A DNA stretch of 64,000 bases, taken from positions 6,343,837 to 6,407,836 of the forward strand of contig NZ_KI912270.1 in NCBI RefSeq assembly GCF_000243415.2, written 5' to 3'. Under the pieces are notes generated by a model. The model was not told the origin of the DNA, did not search any database, and saw only the letters and a program-made list of their open reading frames with translations. Shown piece after piece: positions 19,361-28,785 of the stretch; the stretch's first letter is position 1; each line of letters starts with the position of its first letter. Origin of the DNA: Mycolicibacterium tusciae JS617. Its GTDB lineage: Bacteria; Actinomycetota; Actinomycetes; Mycobacteriales; Mycobacteriaceae. The position numbers and the translations under genes were made by a program.

Positions 19361-21112
19361 TCAGAGCACGTTGCCGCGGGCGGTGCTGCGCATCACCTGC
19401 GGCAGTATCCGGGAAACGCCGTAGAGGAGGTACGCCTCGGGCGCGACGGGCCGGATCGCCTTGTTCTTCTTGACCGACGACACGATGGCCTTCGCGACCT
19501 TGTCCGGACCGTAACGCCTTACCGCGAAAGCCTTTTCGATCTGCGCCCGACGCGCATCGACCCTCTCCGCCTTGTTGGCGGGCACATCGAACCGCGTGGT
19601 GTGCACGATGTTCGTATCGATCACCCCGGGACAGACCGTCGTCAGCCCTATTCCGGCCTGGTCCAGTTCAGCGCGCAGACAGTCGCCGAACATGAAGACG
19701 GCGGCCTTGCTGGTGGCGTAGGCGTTCATCGACTGTTGCGGCGAGTACGCCGCCATCGACGACACGTTCACGACGTGACCACCTGCTCCGCGATCGACCA
19801 GCCGACGACCGAATGACCTGCAGCAGTTGACGACTCCGCCGAAGTTGATATTCAGCACCCGGTCGTACTGGTCGCGTGGCGTATCGAGGAACATTCCGGT
19901 GTGGCCGACGCCCGCGTTGTTCACGACGACGTCGGGGACACCGTGCTCGGCACACACCGTCTCGGCGAACTGCTCGACGGCGTCGGCGTCGGCGACATCG
20001 AGGGTGTACGCATGGGCCACTCCGCCCCGTGACGCGATCGTGGCGGCGGTTTCCTTCACACCTGCCTCGTCGACGTCGCTGATCACCAATTCGGCGCCCA
20101 GCCGGGCGAATTCGAGTGCGGTAGCGCGACCGATGCCGCTGCCGGCTCCGGTGACGGAAACCAGCGTGTCACCGAATTCCTCGCGGGCCCGGCCGGCCTG
20201 CGCCCGCAATAGCTCTCTGCTCGGCGGCTTGCCCTCGAGGAAGTCGGCGAACTGGTGTACCGAACGCGCGATCGTCGCGGGGTGCGACATCGGCGACCAG
20301 TGGCCTGCGTGAATGTCGCGGCGCCATAACCGGGGCACCCAGTTTTGGGTGTCGGCGTAGACGTACGGCCGCACGAACGGATCTCTTGTGTTGACGATGA
20401 GCTGAACCGGAACGTCGACATAGTGATCGCGTCGTGCGGAAATGAACCCGCGAAAGTAGTTGGCGCCATACACCTTCAGGCTGTTGGCGGCGTCGCTCTT
20501 GTAGGTCTGTGAATGGTGGACCTGGTCGGCGGGTATGCCGTCGCGGTTCTTCAGCATCAACGTGAGGCGGTCGGCGACAACCTTGCGGACGGCCATCGGC
20601 GCCAGCCGGGGCACCGAGAACAAAGCCATGTACGACAGCGGCAGCGTCTGGCCGAGCGCCTGCGCGAACCGCCTGGGGCGGTATGGCCGTTTGAGGTTGC
20701 CCATGACGAACCGGTTCACGTGATCGATGCTGGGACCGGACAGGGACGTGTAGGACTCAATGCGATCACGTGCGTCGGGCCGCGCGAGGTACTCCCATAT
20801 GCCAGCCGATCCCCAGTCATGAGCCAGCACATGCACCTTTTCGCCCGGCGCGAGGGTGTTGACCACGGCGGCAAAATCATCGGCGTAGCAGGACATCCTG
20901 TATTCGGCGGTCGACTTCGGGGCCGAGGAGCTGCCCACCCCGCGGTTGTCGTAGCGCAGGATGCGGAACCGGTCCGCCAACAACGGGGCGACGCCATCCC
21001 ACAACACGTGGGAATCGGGCCAGCCGTGGACCAGCACGATCGTGGGTCCGTCGGGGTTGCCTTCTTCGTAGACTGCGATCTGAACGCCGCCGCTGCTGTC
21101 GACGAACTGCAT
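19361..21112 (-). CDS. ephD: EphD: epoxide hydrolase-like domain fused to a short-chain dehydrogenase
   Basis: A 583-residue two-domain protein. The N-terminal alpha/beta-hydrolase half has the oxyanion motif HGWPDS (about residue 29), the Asp nucleophile in AHDWGSAG (about 99) and a C-terminal His in HAGHWSPM. The second half is an SDR with VTGAGSGIGRATA (about 317), the catalytic Ser in NVSSMAAYS and YATSKAA with Tyr and Lys. Mycobacterial EphD has been linked to epoxide hydrolysis and to changes in mycolic acids; the exact substrate here is inferred. GGGAGG supports the ATG at 21112, with a GTG three bases earlier as alternative. It lies 90 nt from the IS30 end. Confidence 0.92.
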   Translation of the reverse strand: MQFVDSSGGVQIAVYEEGNPDGPTIVLVHGWPDSHVLWDGVAPLLADRFRILRYDNRGVGSSSAPKSTAEYRMSCYADDFAAVVNTLAPGEKVHVLAHDWGSAGIWEYLARPDARDRIESYTSLSGPSIDHVNRFVMGNLKRPYRPRRFAQALGQTLPLSYMALFSVPRLAPMAVRKVVADRLTLMLKNRDGIPADQVHHSQTYKSDAANSLKVYGANYFRGFISARRDHYVDVPVQLIVNTRDPFVRPYVYADTQNWVPRLWRRDIHAGHWSPMSHPATIARSVHQFADFLEGKPPSRELLRAQAGRAREEFGDTLVSVTGAGSGIGRATALEFARLGAELVISDVDEAGVKETAATIASRGGVAHAYTLDVADADAVEQFAETVCAEHGVPDVVVNNAGVGHTGMFLDTPRDQYDRVLNINFGGVVNCCRSFGRRLVDRGAGGHVVNVSSMAAYSPQQSMNAYATSKAAVFMFGDCLRAELDQAGIGLTTVCPGVIDTNIVHTTRFDVPANKAERVDARRAQIEKAFAVRRYGPDKVAKAIVSSVKKNKAIRPVAPEAYLLYGVSRILPQVMRSTARGNVL

Positions 21113-21150
21113 CACGCCTCCCGCGAGTTAGTGGGACCGCTGGTACCGTA

Positions 21151-21504
21151 TCAGCCTTCGAGCTCCTCGCGGGCGGCACGTTTGCGTTCGATCCGGCGTC
21201 GAGCGTCGTAATCGCGCATCCGCTGCGGGTATCCGACCTTCTGGACGTCGTAGACCGGGATGTTGAGCCGGTCCGAGAGCCGGCGAGCTCCGGCATCTCC
21301 CCCGGCACGCCGCCTCGTCCACTCGCCGTCGGCGGCCACCAGGACGACCGTGACGTCGGTGACCGTGGTTTTCGGCTCGACAAAGGCCTCGACACCGTGA
21401 TGGTCGGCCACCCACTGCCGGAGGTATTTCAGATCCGCGGCCGGGTCGTTTCCGCCGCCTTTGCCCTTGCGCGCGCCGCGCGAGAATCTGTCGAACAAAC
21501 CCAC
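21151..21504 (-). CDS. Conserved mycobacterial protein of unknown function
   Basis: A 117-residue cytoplasmic protein starting VGLFDRFSRGARKG. It has a basic Gly/Lys N-terminus, a central compact domain with alternating beta strands (VTDVTVVLVAADGEW) and a strongly basic C-terminal helix rich in Arg and Glu. No catalytic motif is visible. I prefer the GTG at 21504 with GGGAG upstream; a GTG at 21516, which has AGGAGG 12 nt upstream, is a real alternative. It lies 38 nt upstream of ephD on the same strand and could be co-transcribed with it. Function is not recognised. Confidence 0.65.
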   Translation of the reverse strand: MGLFDRFSRGARKGKGGGNDPAADLKYLRQWVADHHGVEAFVEPKTTVTDVTVVLVAADGEWTRRRAGGDAGARRLSDRLNIPVYDVQKVGYPQRMRDYDARRRIERKRAAREELEG

Positions 21505-21652
21505 GTCGGGTCGCACTCCCTTCGTCTACCTCCTTCGATAGTGCCAGAGCATCGGCTCACCGACTCTGCGACAAAAGCTTGGTACAGACGTGACAGGATG
21601 GGAACAGAAAAATCGACCACCTGCGACAGACCGTTCGAGGGAGCCCAAAAGC

Positions 21653-23437
21653 ATGGCCATCTCCGTTCAGATGCCCGCACTCGGAGAGAGCGTTACCGAG
21701 GGGACTGTCACCCGCTGGCTCAAGCAAGAGGGAGACACGGTCGAGGTCGACGAGCCGCTGCTCGAGGTATCCACGGACAAGGTCGACACCGAGATCCCTT
21801 CGCCCGCGGCCGGCGTGCTGCAGAAGATCGTCGCCCAGGAGGACGACACCGTCGAGGTGGGCGGTGAACTCGGGGTCATCGGTGAGGCGGGTGAATCGGC
21901 CCCAGACGACTCAGGCTCAGACGACTCTGACTCCGACGACTCTGCTTCCGACGAGAAGCCGGCCGAGGAGCCCGCCGCTCAAGAGGAACCCGCCGCCGAG
22001 GAGCAGGAGGCAGAACCCGAGCCCGAGAAGGAGCCCGAACCCAAGCCGGCCGCCAAGTCGTCGGGTTCGGCGACATCGGTGAAGATGCCGGAGCTGGGTG
22101 AGTCGGTGACCGAGGGGACCGTGACCCGGTGGCTGAAGAAGGTCGGCGACTCGGTCGAGGCCGATGAGCCTTTGGTCGAGGTGTCCACGGACAAGGTCGA
22201 CACTGAGATCCCCTCGCCGGTGGCCGGAACGCTGGTGTCGATCACCGCCGAAGAGGACGACACCGTCGAGGTCGGTGGCGAGCTCGCCAAGATCGGCGAC
22301 GCGGATGCCGCGGCCGAGCCCGAACCCGAACCCGAACCTGAGCCTGAGCCCGAGCCCGAACCTGAGAAGGAACCCGAGCCGGAGCCTGCGCCCAAGGAAC
22401 AGTCCAAGCCCGAACCCAAGCCGGAGCCCAGGCCAGAAACCAAGCAGGAGCCGAAGCCCGAACCCAAGTCGCAGCCCGCGGCGGAGGCGCCGTCAGGTGA
22501 TGGCTCGCCGTATGTCACGCCGCTGGTACGGAAGTTGGCTGCGGAGAACAACGTCGACCTCGCGTCGGTGAAGGGAACGGGTGTCGGCGGGCGGATCCGC
22601 AAGCAGGACGTCGTCGCGGCCTCGGAAGCCAAGAAGGCACCGCCGGCCCAGGCGCCGGCGTCGCCTGCCGCGTCGCCCAAGGAGGCGCCCGCACCTGCGC
22701 CCGCCCTCGCGCATCTGCGTGGCACCACCCAGAAGGCCAACCGGATCCGTCAGATCACCGCGAAGAAAACCCGCGAATCCCTGCAGGCCACAGCGCAGTT
22801 GACGCAGACCCACGAGGTCGACATGACCAAGATCGTGGCGCTACGGGCACGCGCGAAGAACGACTTCGCAGAACGAGAAGGCGTCAACCTGACGTACCTG
22901 CCGTTCATCGCCCGCGCCGTCATCGACGCGCTGAAGGCGCATCCGAACGTCAACGCCAGCTACAACGAAGAGTCCAAGGAGATCACCTACTACGACGCCG
23001 AGCATCTGGGCTTCGCGGTGGACACCGAGCAGGGCCTGCTCTCGCCGGTGGTCAAGAATGCCGGGGACCTTTCGCTGGCCGGGCTGGCACGCGCCATCGC
23101 CGACATCGCCGACCGTGCACGCTCGGGGAACCTCAAGCCCGACGAGCTGTCCGGCGGCACGTTCACCATCACCAACATCGGCAGCCAGGGCGCTCTCTTC
23201 GATACTCCGATCCTGGTCCCGCCGCAGGCGGCGATGCTGGGCACCGGCGCGATCGTGAAGCGGCCGCGGGTGATCGTCGACGCCTCGGGCAATGAGTCGA
23301 TCGGTGTGCGGTCCATCTGCTACCTGCCGCTGACTTACGACCACCGACTGGTCGACGGTGCGGACGCCGGACGTTTCCTGACCACCATCAAGCGTCGTCT
23401 CGAAGACGGCGCATTCGAGGCCGATCTGGGCTTGTAA
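21653..23437 (+). CDS. sucB: Dihydrolipoamide acyltransferase, E2 component (DlaT/SucB)
   Basis: A 594-residue E2 with two lipoyl domains (residues 1-78 and about 143-220), each with the lipoylated Lys in [13 protein letters not shown] (the first is Lys43). Linkers are acidic and rich in Glu-Pro repeats. A peripheral-subunit-binding domain follows ([14 protein letters not shown]), then the catalytic domain ending in [18 protein letters not shown] with the active His. In M. tuberculosis this protein serves pyruvate dehydrogenase and the peroxynitrite reductase complex. A GAGGGAG site supports the ATG at 21653. It lies close to lipB and lipA, which make its cofactor. Confidence 0.95.
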   Translation: MAISVQMPALGESVTEGTVTRWLKQEGDTVEVDEPLLEVSTDKVDTEIPSPAAGVLQKIVAQEDDTVEVGGELGVIGEAGESAPDDSGSDDSDSDDSASDEKPAEEPAAQEEPAAEEQEAEPEPEKEPEPKPAAKSSGSATSVKMPELGESVTEGTVTRWLKKVGDSVEADEPLVEVSTDKVDTEIPSPVAGTLVSITAEEDDTVEVGGELAKIGDADAAAEPEPEPEPEPEPEPEPEKEPEPEPAPKEQSKPEPKPEPRPETKQEPKPEPKSQPAAEAPSGDGSPYVTPLVRKLAAENNVDLASVKGTGVGGRIRKQDVVAASEAKKAPPAQAPASPAASPKEAPAPAPALAHLRGTTQKANRIRQITAKKTRESLQATAQLTQTHEVDMTKIVALRARAKNDFAEREGVNLTYLPFIARAVIDALKAHPNVNASYNEESKEITYYDAEHLGFAVDTEQGLLSPVVKNAGDLSLAGLARAIADIADRARSGNLKPDELSGGTFTITNIGSQGALFDTPILVPPQAAMLGTGAIVKRPRVIVDASGNESIGVRSICYLPLTYDHRLVDGADAGRFLTTIKRRLEDGAFEADLGL

Positions 23438-23467
23438 GCCGACGACCGGGAAGGACTGCCGCCTGTC

Positions 23468-24376
23468 GTGTCCGACACCGTCATTGCGATCGCCGGATCT
23501 TCCGGTCTGATCGGTTCAGCATTGGTGTACGCCCTGAGGGCGACCGATCGCCGGGTGCTGCGGATCGTGCGCCGCGCGCCGTCCAACGCCGACGAGGTGT
23601 TCTGGAACCCCGACACCGGCGAGTTCGACCCGAGCGCGCTGGCGGGGGTCGACGCGGTGGTGAACCTGTGCGGCGTCAACGTCGCCGACAAGCGATGGTC
23701 GGGTGCGTTCAAGCAGAGTCTGCGCGACAGCCGCATCGGACCCACCGAGGTGCTGTCCTCGGCGGTGGCGGAGGCCGACGTCCCGGTGCTGGTCAATGCC
23801 AGCGCCGTCGGTTACTACGGTGACACCGGCAGCCGCACGGTCGACGAGACCGCACCGGCGGGCACCGGATTCCTGGCCCAGTTGTGCCAGGACTGGGAGG
23901 CCGCGGTTGGGCCGGCCGAGAATGGCGGCGCCAGGGTGGTGTCGCTGCGCTCGGGCCTGGTGCTGACCGAGGCCGGCGGGGTGCTGAGCCGCCTCAAGAC
24001 GCTGTTCTCGCTGGGCCTGGGCGCCCGGCTCGGCAACGGACGCCAGTACATGCCGTGGATCAGCCTCGAGGACGAGGTGCGCGCCATACTGTTCGCGATC
24101 ATCCACGACGGATTGTCGGGCCCGGTGAATCTGACCGGACCGGCGCCGGTCACCAACGCCGAATTCACCGCCGCCATGGGCCGCGTCGTGAATCGCCCCA
24201 CACCACTGATGGTGCCGGGCTTTGCATTGCGGGCCGCGCTCGGCGAGTTCGCCGACGAGGGCCTGCTCGGTGGCCAGCGTGCCATTCCCGCCGCTTTGGA
24301 GCGCGCCGGATTCGAGTTCCACCACAACACGATCGGCGAGGCGCTGGCATTCGCCACCGCGCCGAAAGCCGGCTAG
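23468..24376 (+). CDS. NAD-dependent epimerase-like protein, TIGR01777 family
   Basis: A 302-residue Rossmann-fold protein of the YfcH/SulA-like family, matching Rv2216. The nucleotide-binding Gly motif is [13 protein letters not shown] near residue 8; [14 protein letters not shown] and [12 protein letters not shown] mark the family; a DUF1731 C-terminal part ends near HHNTIGEAL. The start is a GTG with GGAAGGA upstream. The biochemical role is unknown in most bacteria. It lies between sucB and lipB, 30 nt after sucB, so co-transcription with sucB is plausible. Confidence 0.9.
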   Translation: MSDTVIAIAGSSGLIGSALVYALRATDRRVLRIVRRAPSNADEVFWNPDTGEFDPSALAGVDAVVNLCGVNVADKRWSGAFKQSLRDSRIGPTEVLSSAVAEADVPVLVNASAVGYYGDTGSRTVDETAPAGTGFLAQLCQDWEAAVGPAENGGARVVSLRSGLVLTEAGGVLSRLKTLFSLGLGARLGNGRQYMPWISLEDEVRAILFAIIHDGLSGPVNLTGPAPVTNAEFTAAMGRVVNRPTPLMVPGFALRAALGEFADEGLLGGQRAIPAALERAGFEFHHNTIGEALAFATAPKAG

Positions 24377-24380
24377 CGCG

Positions 24381-24386
24381 TACCGT
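24381..24386 (+). promoter_or_regulatory. Candidate -10 hexamer for leaderless lipB transcript
   Basis: TACCGT ends 7 nt before the lipB ATG at 24394, immediately after the stop of the upstream epimerase-like gene. Confidence 0.45.
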
Positions 24387-24393
24387 CAAAGTC

Positions 24394-25074
24394 ATGGCGC
24401 CAGGGTCCATTCGGTCGACGCCCGCACCCATCGAGGTGCGGCGACTGGGCACCGTCGACTATCGACAGGCCTGGCAACTGCAGCGCGAGCTGGCCGACGC
24501 CCGCGTCGCCGGTGGCCCCGACACGCTGCTGCTGCTCGAGCATCCGTCGGTGTACACCGCAGGCAAGCGCACGCTGCCCAGTGAAAGGCCCGGTACGCCC
24601 GACGTTCCCGTGATCGATACCGATCGTGGCGGCAAGATCACCTGGCACGGTCCCGGACAGTTGGTGGGATATCCGGTCATCGGTCTGGCCGAGCCGCTGG
24701 ATGTGGTGAATTTCGTTCGGCGCCTTGAGGAATCGCTGATCAAGGTGTGCGCGAACCTCGGCCTGGAGACCGGCCGGATCGAGGGCCGCTCCGGGGTGTG
24801 GGTGCCCAGCCGAGGTGGGCGCCCGGCCCGCAAGGTGGCCGCGGTCGGCATCCGGGTGTCGCGGGCGACGACGCTGCACGGGTTCGCGCTGAACTGCGAC
24901 TGCGACCTCGCCGCGTTCTCCGCGATCGTGCCGTGCGGCATCTCCGATGCCGGCGTCACGTCGTTGACCGCCGAGTTGGGCAGGCAGGTCCGTGTCACAG
25001 ACGTCCTCGAACCGGTGGCTGCTGCCGTCGGTGACGCCCTCGACGGCCGCCTATCGGTAGCATTGACCCAGTGA
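24394..25074 (+). CDS. lipB: Octanoyl-[acyl-carrier-protein]:protein N-octanoyltransferase
   Basis: A 226-residue LipB that moves an octanoyl group from ACP to lipoyl domains. The family motif [17 protein letters not shown] is at residues 79-95. The catalytic dyad is visible: Lys147 in ARKVAAVG and Cys181 in [13 protein letters not shown]. The ATG at 24394 follows a TACCGT hexamer by 7 nt. Its stop overlaps the lipA start as GTGA, so LipB and LipA are translationally coupled and act in sequence on proteins such as the E2 encoded just upstream. Confidence 0.95.
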   Translation: MAPGSIRSTPAPIEVRRLGTVDYRQAWQLQRELADARVAGGPDTLLLLEHPSVYTAGKRTLPSERPGTPDVPVIDTDRGGKITWHGPGQLVGYPVIGLAEPLDVVNFVRRLEESLIKVCANLGLETGRIEGRSGVWVPSRGGRPARKVAAVGIRVSRATTLHGFALNCDCDLAAFSAIVPCGISDAGVTSLTAELGRQVRVTDVLEPVAAAVGDALDGRLSVALTQ

Positions 25075-26063
25075 GCGTTACACCGGAGGGCCGAAAGCTG
25101 TTGCGTCTCGAGGTACGCAATGCCGAGACGCCGATCGAGCGTAAGCCGCCGTGGATCAAGACCCGCGCCAAGATGGGCCCGGAGTACAAAGAGCTCAAGG
25201 CACTGGTCAAGCGCGAAGGCCTGCACACCGTGTGCGAAGAGGCGGGCTGCCCGAACATCTTCGAATGCTGGGAAGACCGCGAGGCCACCTTCCTCATCGG
25301 CGGCGAACAGTGCACCCGCCGCTGCGACTTCTGCCAGATCGACACTGGCAAGCCCGCTGAACTCGATCGTGACGAGCCGCGCCGCGTCGCCGAGAGCGTG
25401 CAGGCGATGGGGTTGCGCTATTCGACGGTTACCGGGGTGGCGCGCGACGATCTCCCCGACGGCGGCGCCTGGCTGTACGCGGAGACCGTGCGCGCAATCA
25501 AGAAACTCAACCCGAACACCGGGGTGGAGTTGCTGATCCCCGATTTCAACGCCGAGCCGGATCTACTGGCGCAGGTGTTCGAGGCCCGCCCAGAAGTATT
25601 GGCGCACAACGTCGAAACGGTGCCGCGCATCTTCAAGCGAATCCGGCCGGGCTTCCGCTACGAGCGCAGCCTTTCGGTGTTGACCGCCGCACGCGCCGAC
25701 GGCCTGGTCACCAAGTCCAATCTGATCCTCGGCATGGGTGAGACACCCGACGAGGTCCGCACGGCACTGACCGATCTTCTCGAGGCGGGTTGCGACCTCG
25801 TCACCATCACCCAGTACCTGCGGCCCTCGGTGCGCCATCACCCGGTGGAGCGCTGGGTCAAGCCCGAGGAATTCGTCGAGCACGAGCGTTTCGCGACCGA
25901 ACTCGGATTCGCGGGTGTACTCGCGGGCCCGCTGGTGCGGTCGTCCTACCGCGCGGGCCGGTTGTATGCGCAGGCGGTTGCGGCCCGGCCTTCGGGAGGG
26001 GCCGCGGCGGCGACATCTGACGCGGGAGGGGCCGCGGCGGCGACATCTGACTACGTATCCTGA
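25071..26063 (+). CDS. lipA: Lipoyl synthase (radical SAM)
   Basis: A 330-residue enzyme that inserts two sulfurs into octanoyl-lipoyl domains. The auxiliary 4Fe-4S cluster cysteines are Cys55, Cys60 and Cys66 ([12 protein letters not shown]), the radical SAM cluster cysteines are Cys81, Cys85 and Cys88 (CTRRCDFC), and the Ser ligand of the auxiliary cluster lies in VRSSYRAG near the C-terminus. The last 23 residues are an Ala/Gly/Thr/Ser tail made by an in-frame 30-bp tandem repeat, unlike the body of the protein. The GTG start overlaps lipB by 4 nt. Confidence 0.96.
   Translation: MSVTPEGRKLLRLEVRNAETPIERKPPWIKTRAKMGPEYKELKALVKREGLHTVCEEAGCPNIFECWEDREATFLIGGEQCTRRCDFCQIDTGKPAELDRDEPRRVAESVQAMGLRYSTVTGVARDDLPDGGAWLYAETVRAIKKLNPNTGVELLIPDFNAEPDLLAQVFEARPEVLAHNVETVPRIFKRIRPGFRYERSLSVLTAARADGLVTKSNLILGMGETPDEVRTALTDLLEAGCDLVTITQYLRPSVRHHPVERWVKPEEFVEHERFATELGFAGVLAGPLVRSSYRAGRLYAQAVAARPSGGAAAATSDAGGAAAATSDYVS
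25993..26051 (+). repeat. Two-copy 30-bp tandem repeat at the 3' end of lipA
   Basis: A 29-bp unit occurs at 25993-26021 and again at 26023-26051 with a 30-bp period. It adds GGAAAATSD twice to LipA without breaking the frame. Its reverse complement contains GATGTCGCCGCC followed after one or two bases by GGCCCCT, the same words found at the start of ptpA at 56865-56894. Confidence 0.85.
26056..26061 (+). promoter_or_regulatory. Candidate -10 hexamer for the DUF4191 gene
   Basis: TATCCT ends 6 nt before the ATG at 26068 and overlaps the last codons of lipA. It suggests a leaderless transcript starting at the ATG. Confidence 0.5.
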
Positions 26064-26067
26064 ACAA

Positions 26068-26820
26068 ATGGCGAAATCCCGCAATCCTGCTGCGAACAAG
26101 GCGGCCAAGGCCGAGGCCAAGGCGGCCCGCAAGGAAGCCTCCAAGCAGCGTCGCAGTCAGCTGTGGCAGGCGTTCCAGATTCAGCGCAAAGAGGACAAGC
26201 GGCTACTGCCCTACATGATCGGTGCGTTCGTGCTGATCGTGGCGGGTTCTGTGGTGCTCGGTATCTTCGCGGGCGGGTTCACCACGTACATGATGATTCC
26301 GCTCGGCGTGGTGTTGGGGGCGCTCGTCGCCTTCATCATCTTCGGTCGTCGTGCGCAGAAATCGGTGTACCGCAAGGCCGAGGGCCAGACCGGTGCGGCG
26401 GCGTGGGCGTTGGATAACCTGCGCGGCAAGTGGCGCGTTACTCCCGGCGTAGCGGCCACCGGTCATTTCGACGCGGTGCACCGGGTGATCGGGCGCCCCG
26501 GCGTGATCTTCGTGGGGGAAGGCTCGGCGAGCCGGGTCAAGCCGCTGCTGGCGCAGGAGAAGAAGCGCACCGCCCGACTGGTCGGCGACGTCCCGATCTA
26601 CGACATCGTGATCGGCAACGGCGATGACGAAGTTCCACTGGCCAAGCTCGAGCGCCACCTCAACAAGCTGCCCGCCAACATCACCGTCAAGCAGATGGAC
26701 TCGCTGGAGTCGCGCCTGGCCGCGCTCGGCACCAAGATCGGGCCCGCCGCGATGCCCAAGGGGCCACTCCCCGCGCAGGCCAAGATGCGCGGCGTCCAGC
26801 GCACGGTCCGACGGAAGTAG
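26068..26820 (+). CDS. DUF4191 membrane protein (Rv2219-type)
   Basis: A 250-residue protein. The first 45 residues are very rich in Lys, Ala and Arg; two helices at about 51-71 and 74-92 form a hairpin in the membrane; the C-terminal cytoplasmic domain (about 105-250) is basic and contains VIGRPGVIFVGEGSASRVKP. It matches Rv2219, which sits between lipA and the glnA1 region in mycobacteria. Function unknown. The start is set by the TATCCT hexamer 6 nt upstream; the longer frame to 25915 would overlap lipA deeply. Confidence 0.85.
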   Translation: MAKSRNPAANKAAKAEAKAARKEASKQRRSQLWQAFQIQRKEDKRLLPYMIGAFVLIVAGSVVLGIFAGGFTTYMMIPLGVVLGALVAFIIFGRRAQKSVYRKAEGQTGAAAWALDNLRGKWRVTPGVAATGHFDAVHRVIGRPGVIFVGEGSASRVKPLLAQEKKRTARLVGDVPIYDIVIGNGDDEVPLAKLERHLNKLPANITVKQMDSLESRLAALGTKIGPAAMPKGPLPAQAKMRGVQRTVRRK

Positions 26821-26846
26821 CCGCGCAGACACCCGGGGGGAACCAA

Positions 26847-28679
26847 TTGTGTACTGCGTGCGAATGGGCCCCGCACTTCGCTGCATTCGGGTCGAGTAGC
26901 CGCGCGCATCTGACGCGTCGCACCCTGCTGACGGCCGCCGCCGTCACGGTTGCGGTGACAGCGACCAGCTCGTGTTCGGTGCAGCCCGGATCCCAGGCGC
27001 CGGAGACGTCACCCGGATCCGGCGCCGATTCCCCGCCTGCCGACTTCGTGTTCCGCAACGGTCCGATCTACACGGTCTCGACCGCGGCGCCATGGGCCGA
27101 GGCCGTCGCCGTCACGGGCAATGCGATCAGCTACGTCGGCGACGAAGCGGGTGCGATGGCGCTGGCCGGACCAGACACCAAGGTCATCGACCTCAAGGGC
27201 CGGCTGCTCATGCCCGGCTTCGTCGAAGGACAAATCCATCCATTCCTCGGGGCGTTTCTGACCACGGGTGTCGATCTGCAGGTGCCGACGGGCACCGATG
27301 CGCTGGCCGCGATCGCGAAGTACGCAAAGGAAAATCCCGACGGTCCAATTCGCGGATTCGGTTGGCGCGTCGACATGTTCGGCCCCGAGGGGCCCACCCG
27401 CACCGACCTCGACAAGGTGCTGCCGGACCGTCCCGGCTTCTTCTTCGCCATCGACGGACACAGCCTGTGGGCCAATAGCAAGGCCCTGGAGAAGGCAGGC
27501 ATCACCCGCGAATCCGAGGACCCGATCCCCGGATTCAGCTACTACGTGCGCGACGAGAACGGCGAGCCCACCGGATACGTACTGGAAGTCAACGCCGTCC
27601 TCGGACTGGTCAACGCCATCGAACCGATCTCACCGGAGACAATGGGAAGCCTCATGGAGGCGTGGCTGCCGAAGGCTTCGGCGGCCGGCATCACGTCGGT
27701 GTTCGACGCGGGCGTGCCACCCATCGGCGATGACCAGGGTGCATTGATCGAGCTCTACGCCGATACGGAGGCCAAGGGGGCGCTACCGTTCCGCGTCGTC
27801 GCCTCCTACAGCGTGAAATCCGCACCCGTCGACGACGCGGTGGCCAGGCTGACCGATATCCGCAACCGGATCTCGACCGAGCTGGTCCAGGTCGGAGCGG
27901 TCAAGGTGATCGGCGACGGGACGCAGGGCGGGTACACCGCCTGGCTCATCGAGCCCTACGCCGACAAACCCGACTCCACCGGCGCATCCCCGTTCACCGA
28001 GGACCAATGGCATCAGCTGGCCGGTGAAGTCGACGCCGCCGGTTTCGACGTGCACGTCCACGCGTGTGGTGAACGCACCGCGCGGACGGCTCTGGATTCC
28101 ATCGAGCGCGCCATCGCCGCGAACCCGCCCCGCGACCGCAGACACACCGTTGCCCATCTGGTCTACGTCCAGGATCCCGACAGCCGGCGGTTCGGCGAGC
28201 TCGGCGTCGTCGCCCAGTTCTCCGCGAACTGGATGTCGGCCGACCCCGACACCGTGCTGAACATGGCGGCGCGCTACGGGCGGCCCCGCCAGGACCTCTT
28301 CTATCGCACGCAGGACGTGCTGCGCTCCGGTGGCCGCATCTCGCTGGGCACCGACTGGCCCGCGGCGGGCTACTTCTCGACCTACAAACCGCTGGATTCG
28401 ATCCAGATCGGGGTGACGCGCCAGCTCATCGGGAAGCCCGACGCCGAGGTGCTGGCGCCCGCCGACCAGCGGCTGTCGGTGGCCGAGGCGGTGCACGCCA
28501 ACACCCTCGGCGCTGCCTACCAGATCAGGTTGGATGCTTTGGTGGGCTCGCTGGAGGTCGGCAAGCTCGCCGACTTGATCGTGCTCGACAAGAACATCCT
28601 GGAGATCGATCCGCACGACATTCACCAGGCGAAGGTCACGATGACCATGATGAATGGCCAGGTCCGCCACGAGGGCTGA
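26847..28679 (+). CDS. Tat-exported lipoprotein amidohydrolase (Amidohydro_3 / YtcJ-like)
   Basis: A 610-residue metal-dependent hydrolase-fold protein with a Tat-type signal (TRRTLL at residues 23-28) and a lipobox-like TSSC at Cys43, so it is probably an exported lipoprotein. Amidohydrolase features include DVHVHACGERTA, HTVAHLVY and SLGTDWPAAG near the C-terminus. At the usual first metal motif HxH it has Gln129-Ile-His131 (VEGQIHPF), so one expected His ligand is missing. The TTG start follows a GGGGGG stretch by about 6 nt. It has no counterpart at this place in M. tuberculosis and looks like an accessory gene. Substrate unknown. Confidence 0.82.
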   Translation: MCTACEWAPHFAAFGSSSRAHLTRRTLLTAAAVTVAVTATSSCSVQPGSQAPETSPGSGADSPPADFVFRNGPIYTVSTAAPWAEAVAVTGNAISYVGDEAGAMALAGPDTKVIDLKGRLLMPGFVEGQIHPFLGAFLTTGVDLQVPTGTDALAAIAKYAKENPDGPIRGFGWRVDMFGPEGPTRTDLDKVLPDRPGFFFAIDGHSLWANSKALEKAGITRESEDPIPGFSYYVRDENGEPTGYVLEVNAVLGLVNAIEPISPETMGSLMEAWLPKASAAGITSVFDAGVPPIGDDQGALIELYADTEAKGALPFRVVASYSVKSAPVDDAVARLTDIRNRISTELVQVGAVKVIGDGTQGGYTAWLIEPYADKPDSTGASPFTEDQWHQLAGEVDAAGFDVHVHACGERTARTALDSIERAIAANPPRDRRHTVAHLVYVQDPDSRRFGELGVVAQFSANWMSADPDTVLNMAARYGRPRQDLFYRTQDVLRSGGRISLGTDWPAAGYFSTYKPLDSIQIGVTRQLIGKPDAEVLAPADQRLSVAEAVHANTLGAAYQIRLDALVGSLEVGKLADLIVLDKNILEIDPHDIHQAKVTMTMMNGQVRHEG

Positions 28680-28692
28680 GTGTCAGCGCCGC

Positions 28693-28749
28693 CGAACGTG
28701 AGCTCGTGTCCGAAGAATCGCCGATTCTTCGAGCACAACTTCACGTTCG
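28693..28749. repeat. 57-bp palindromic repeat, copy A
   Basis: Outer arms CGAACGTGA (28693-28701) and TCACGTTCG (28741-28749), inner arms CGAAGAATCG (28711-28720) and CGATTCTTCG (28722-28731) around one central base. All are symmetric about 28721. It lies between the amidohydrolase stop and the DUF559 gene start and matches copy B at 49 of 57 positions. Confidence 0.92.
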
Positions 28750-28785
28750 ACGGAACCAGCCGGGTTGCCCCACCGTCGAATCGAT

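Noticed and set aside
21900..22500. Glu-Pro repeat region of sucB as a possible repeat element or CRISPR-like array
   Set aside because: The repeats are codon-level, irregular and in frame, as in E2 interdomain linkers; there are no unique spacers.
25993..26051. Two-copy repeat at lipA as a CRISPR remnant
   Set aside because: The units abut with a 1-bp gap, are in frame in a gene, and no cas genes are present.
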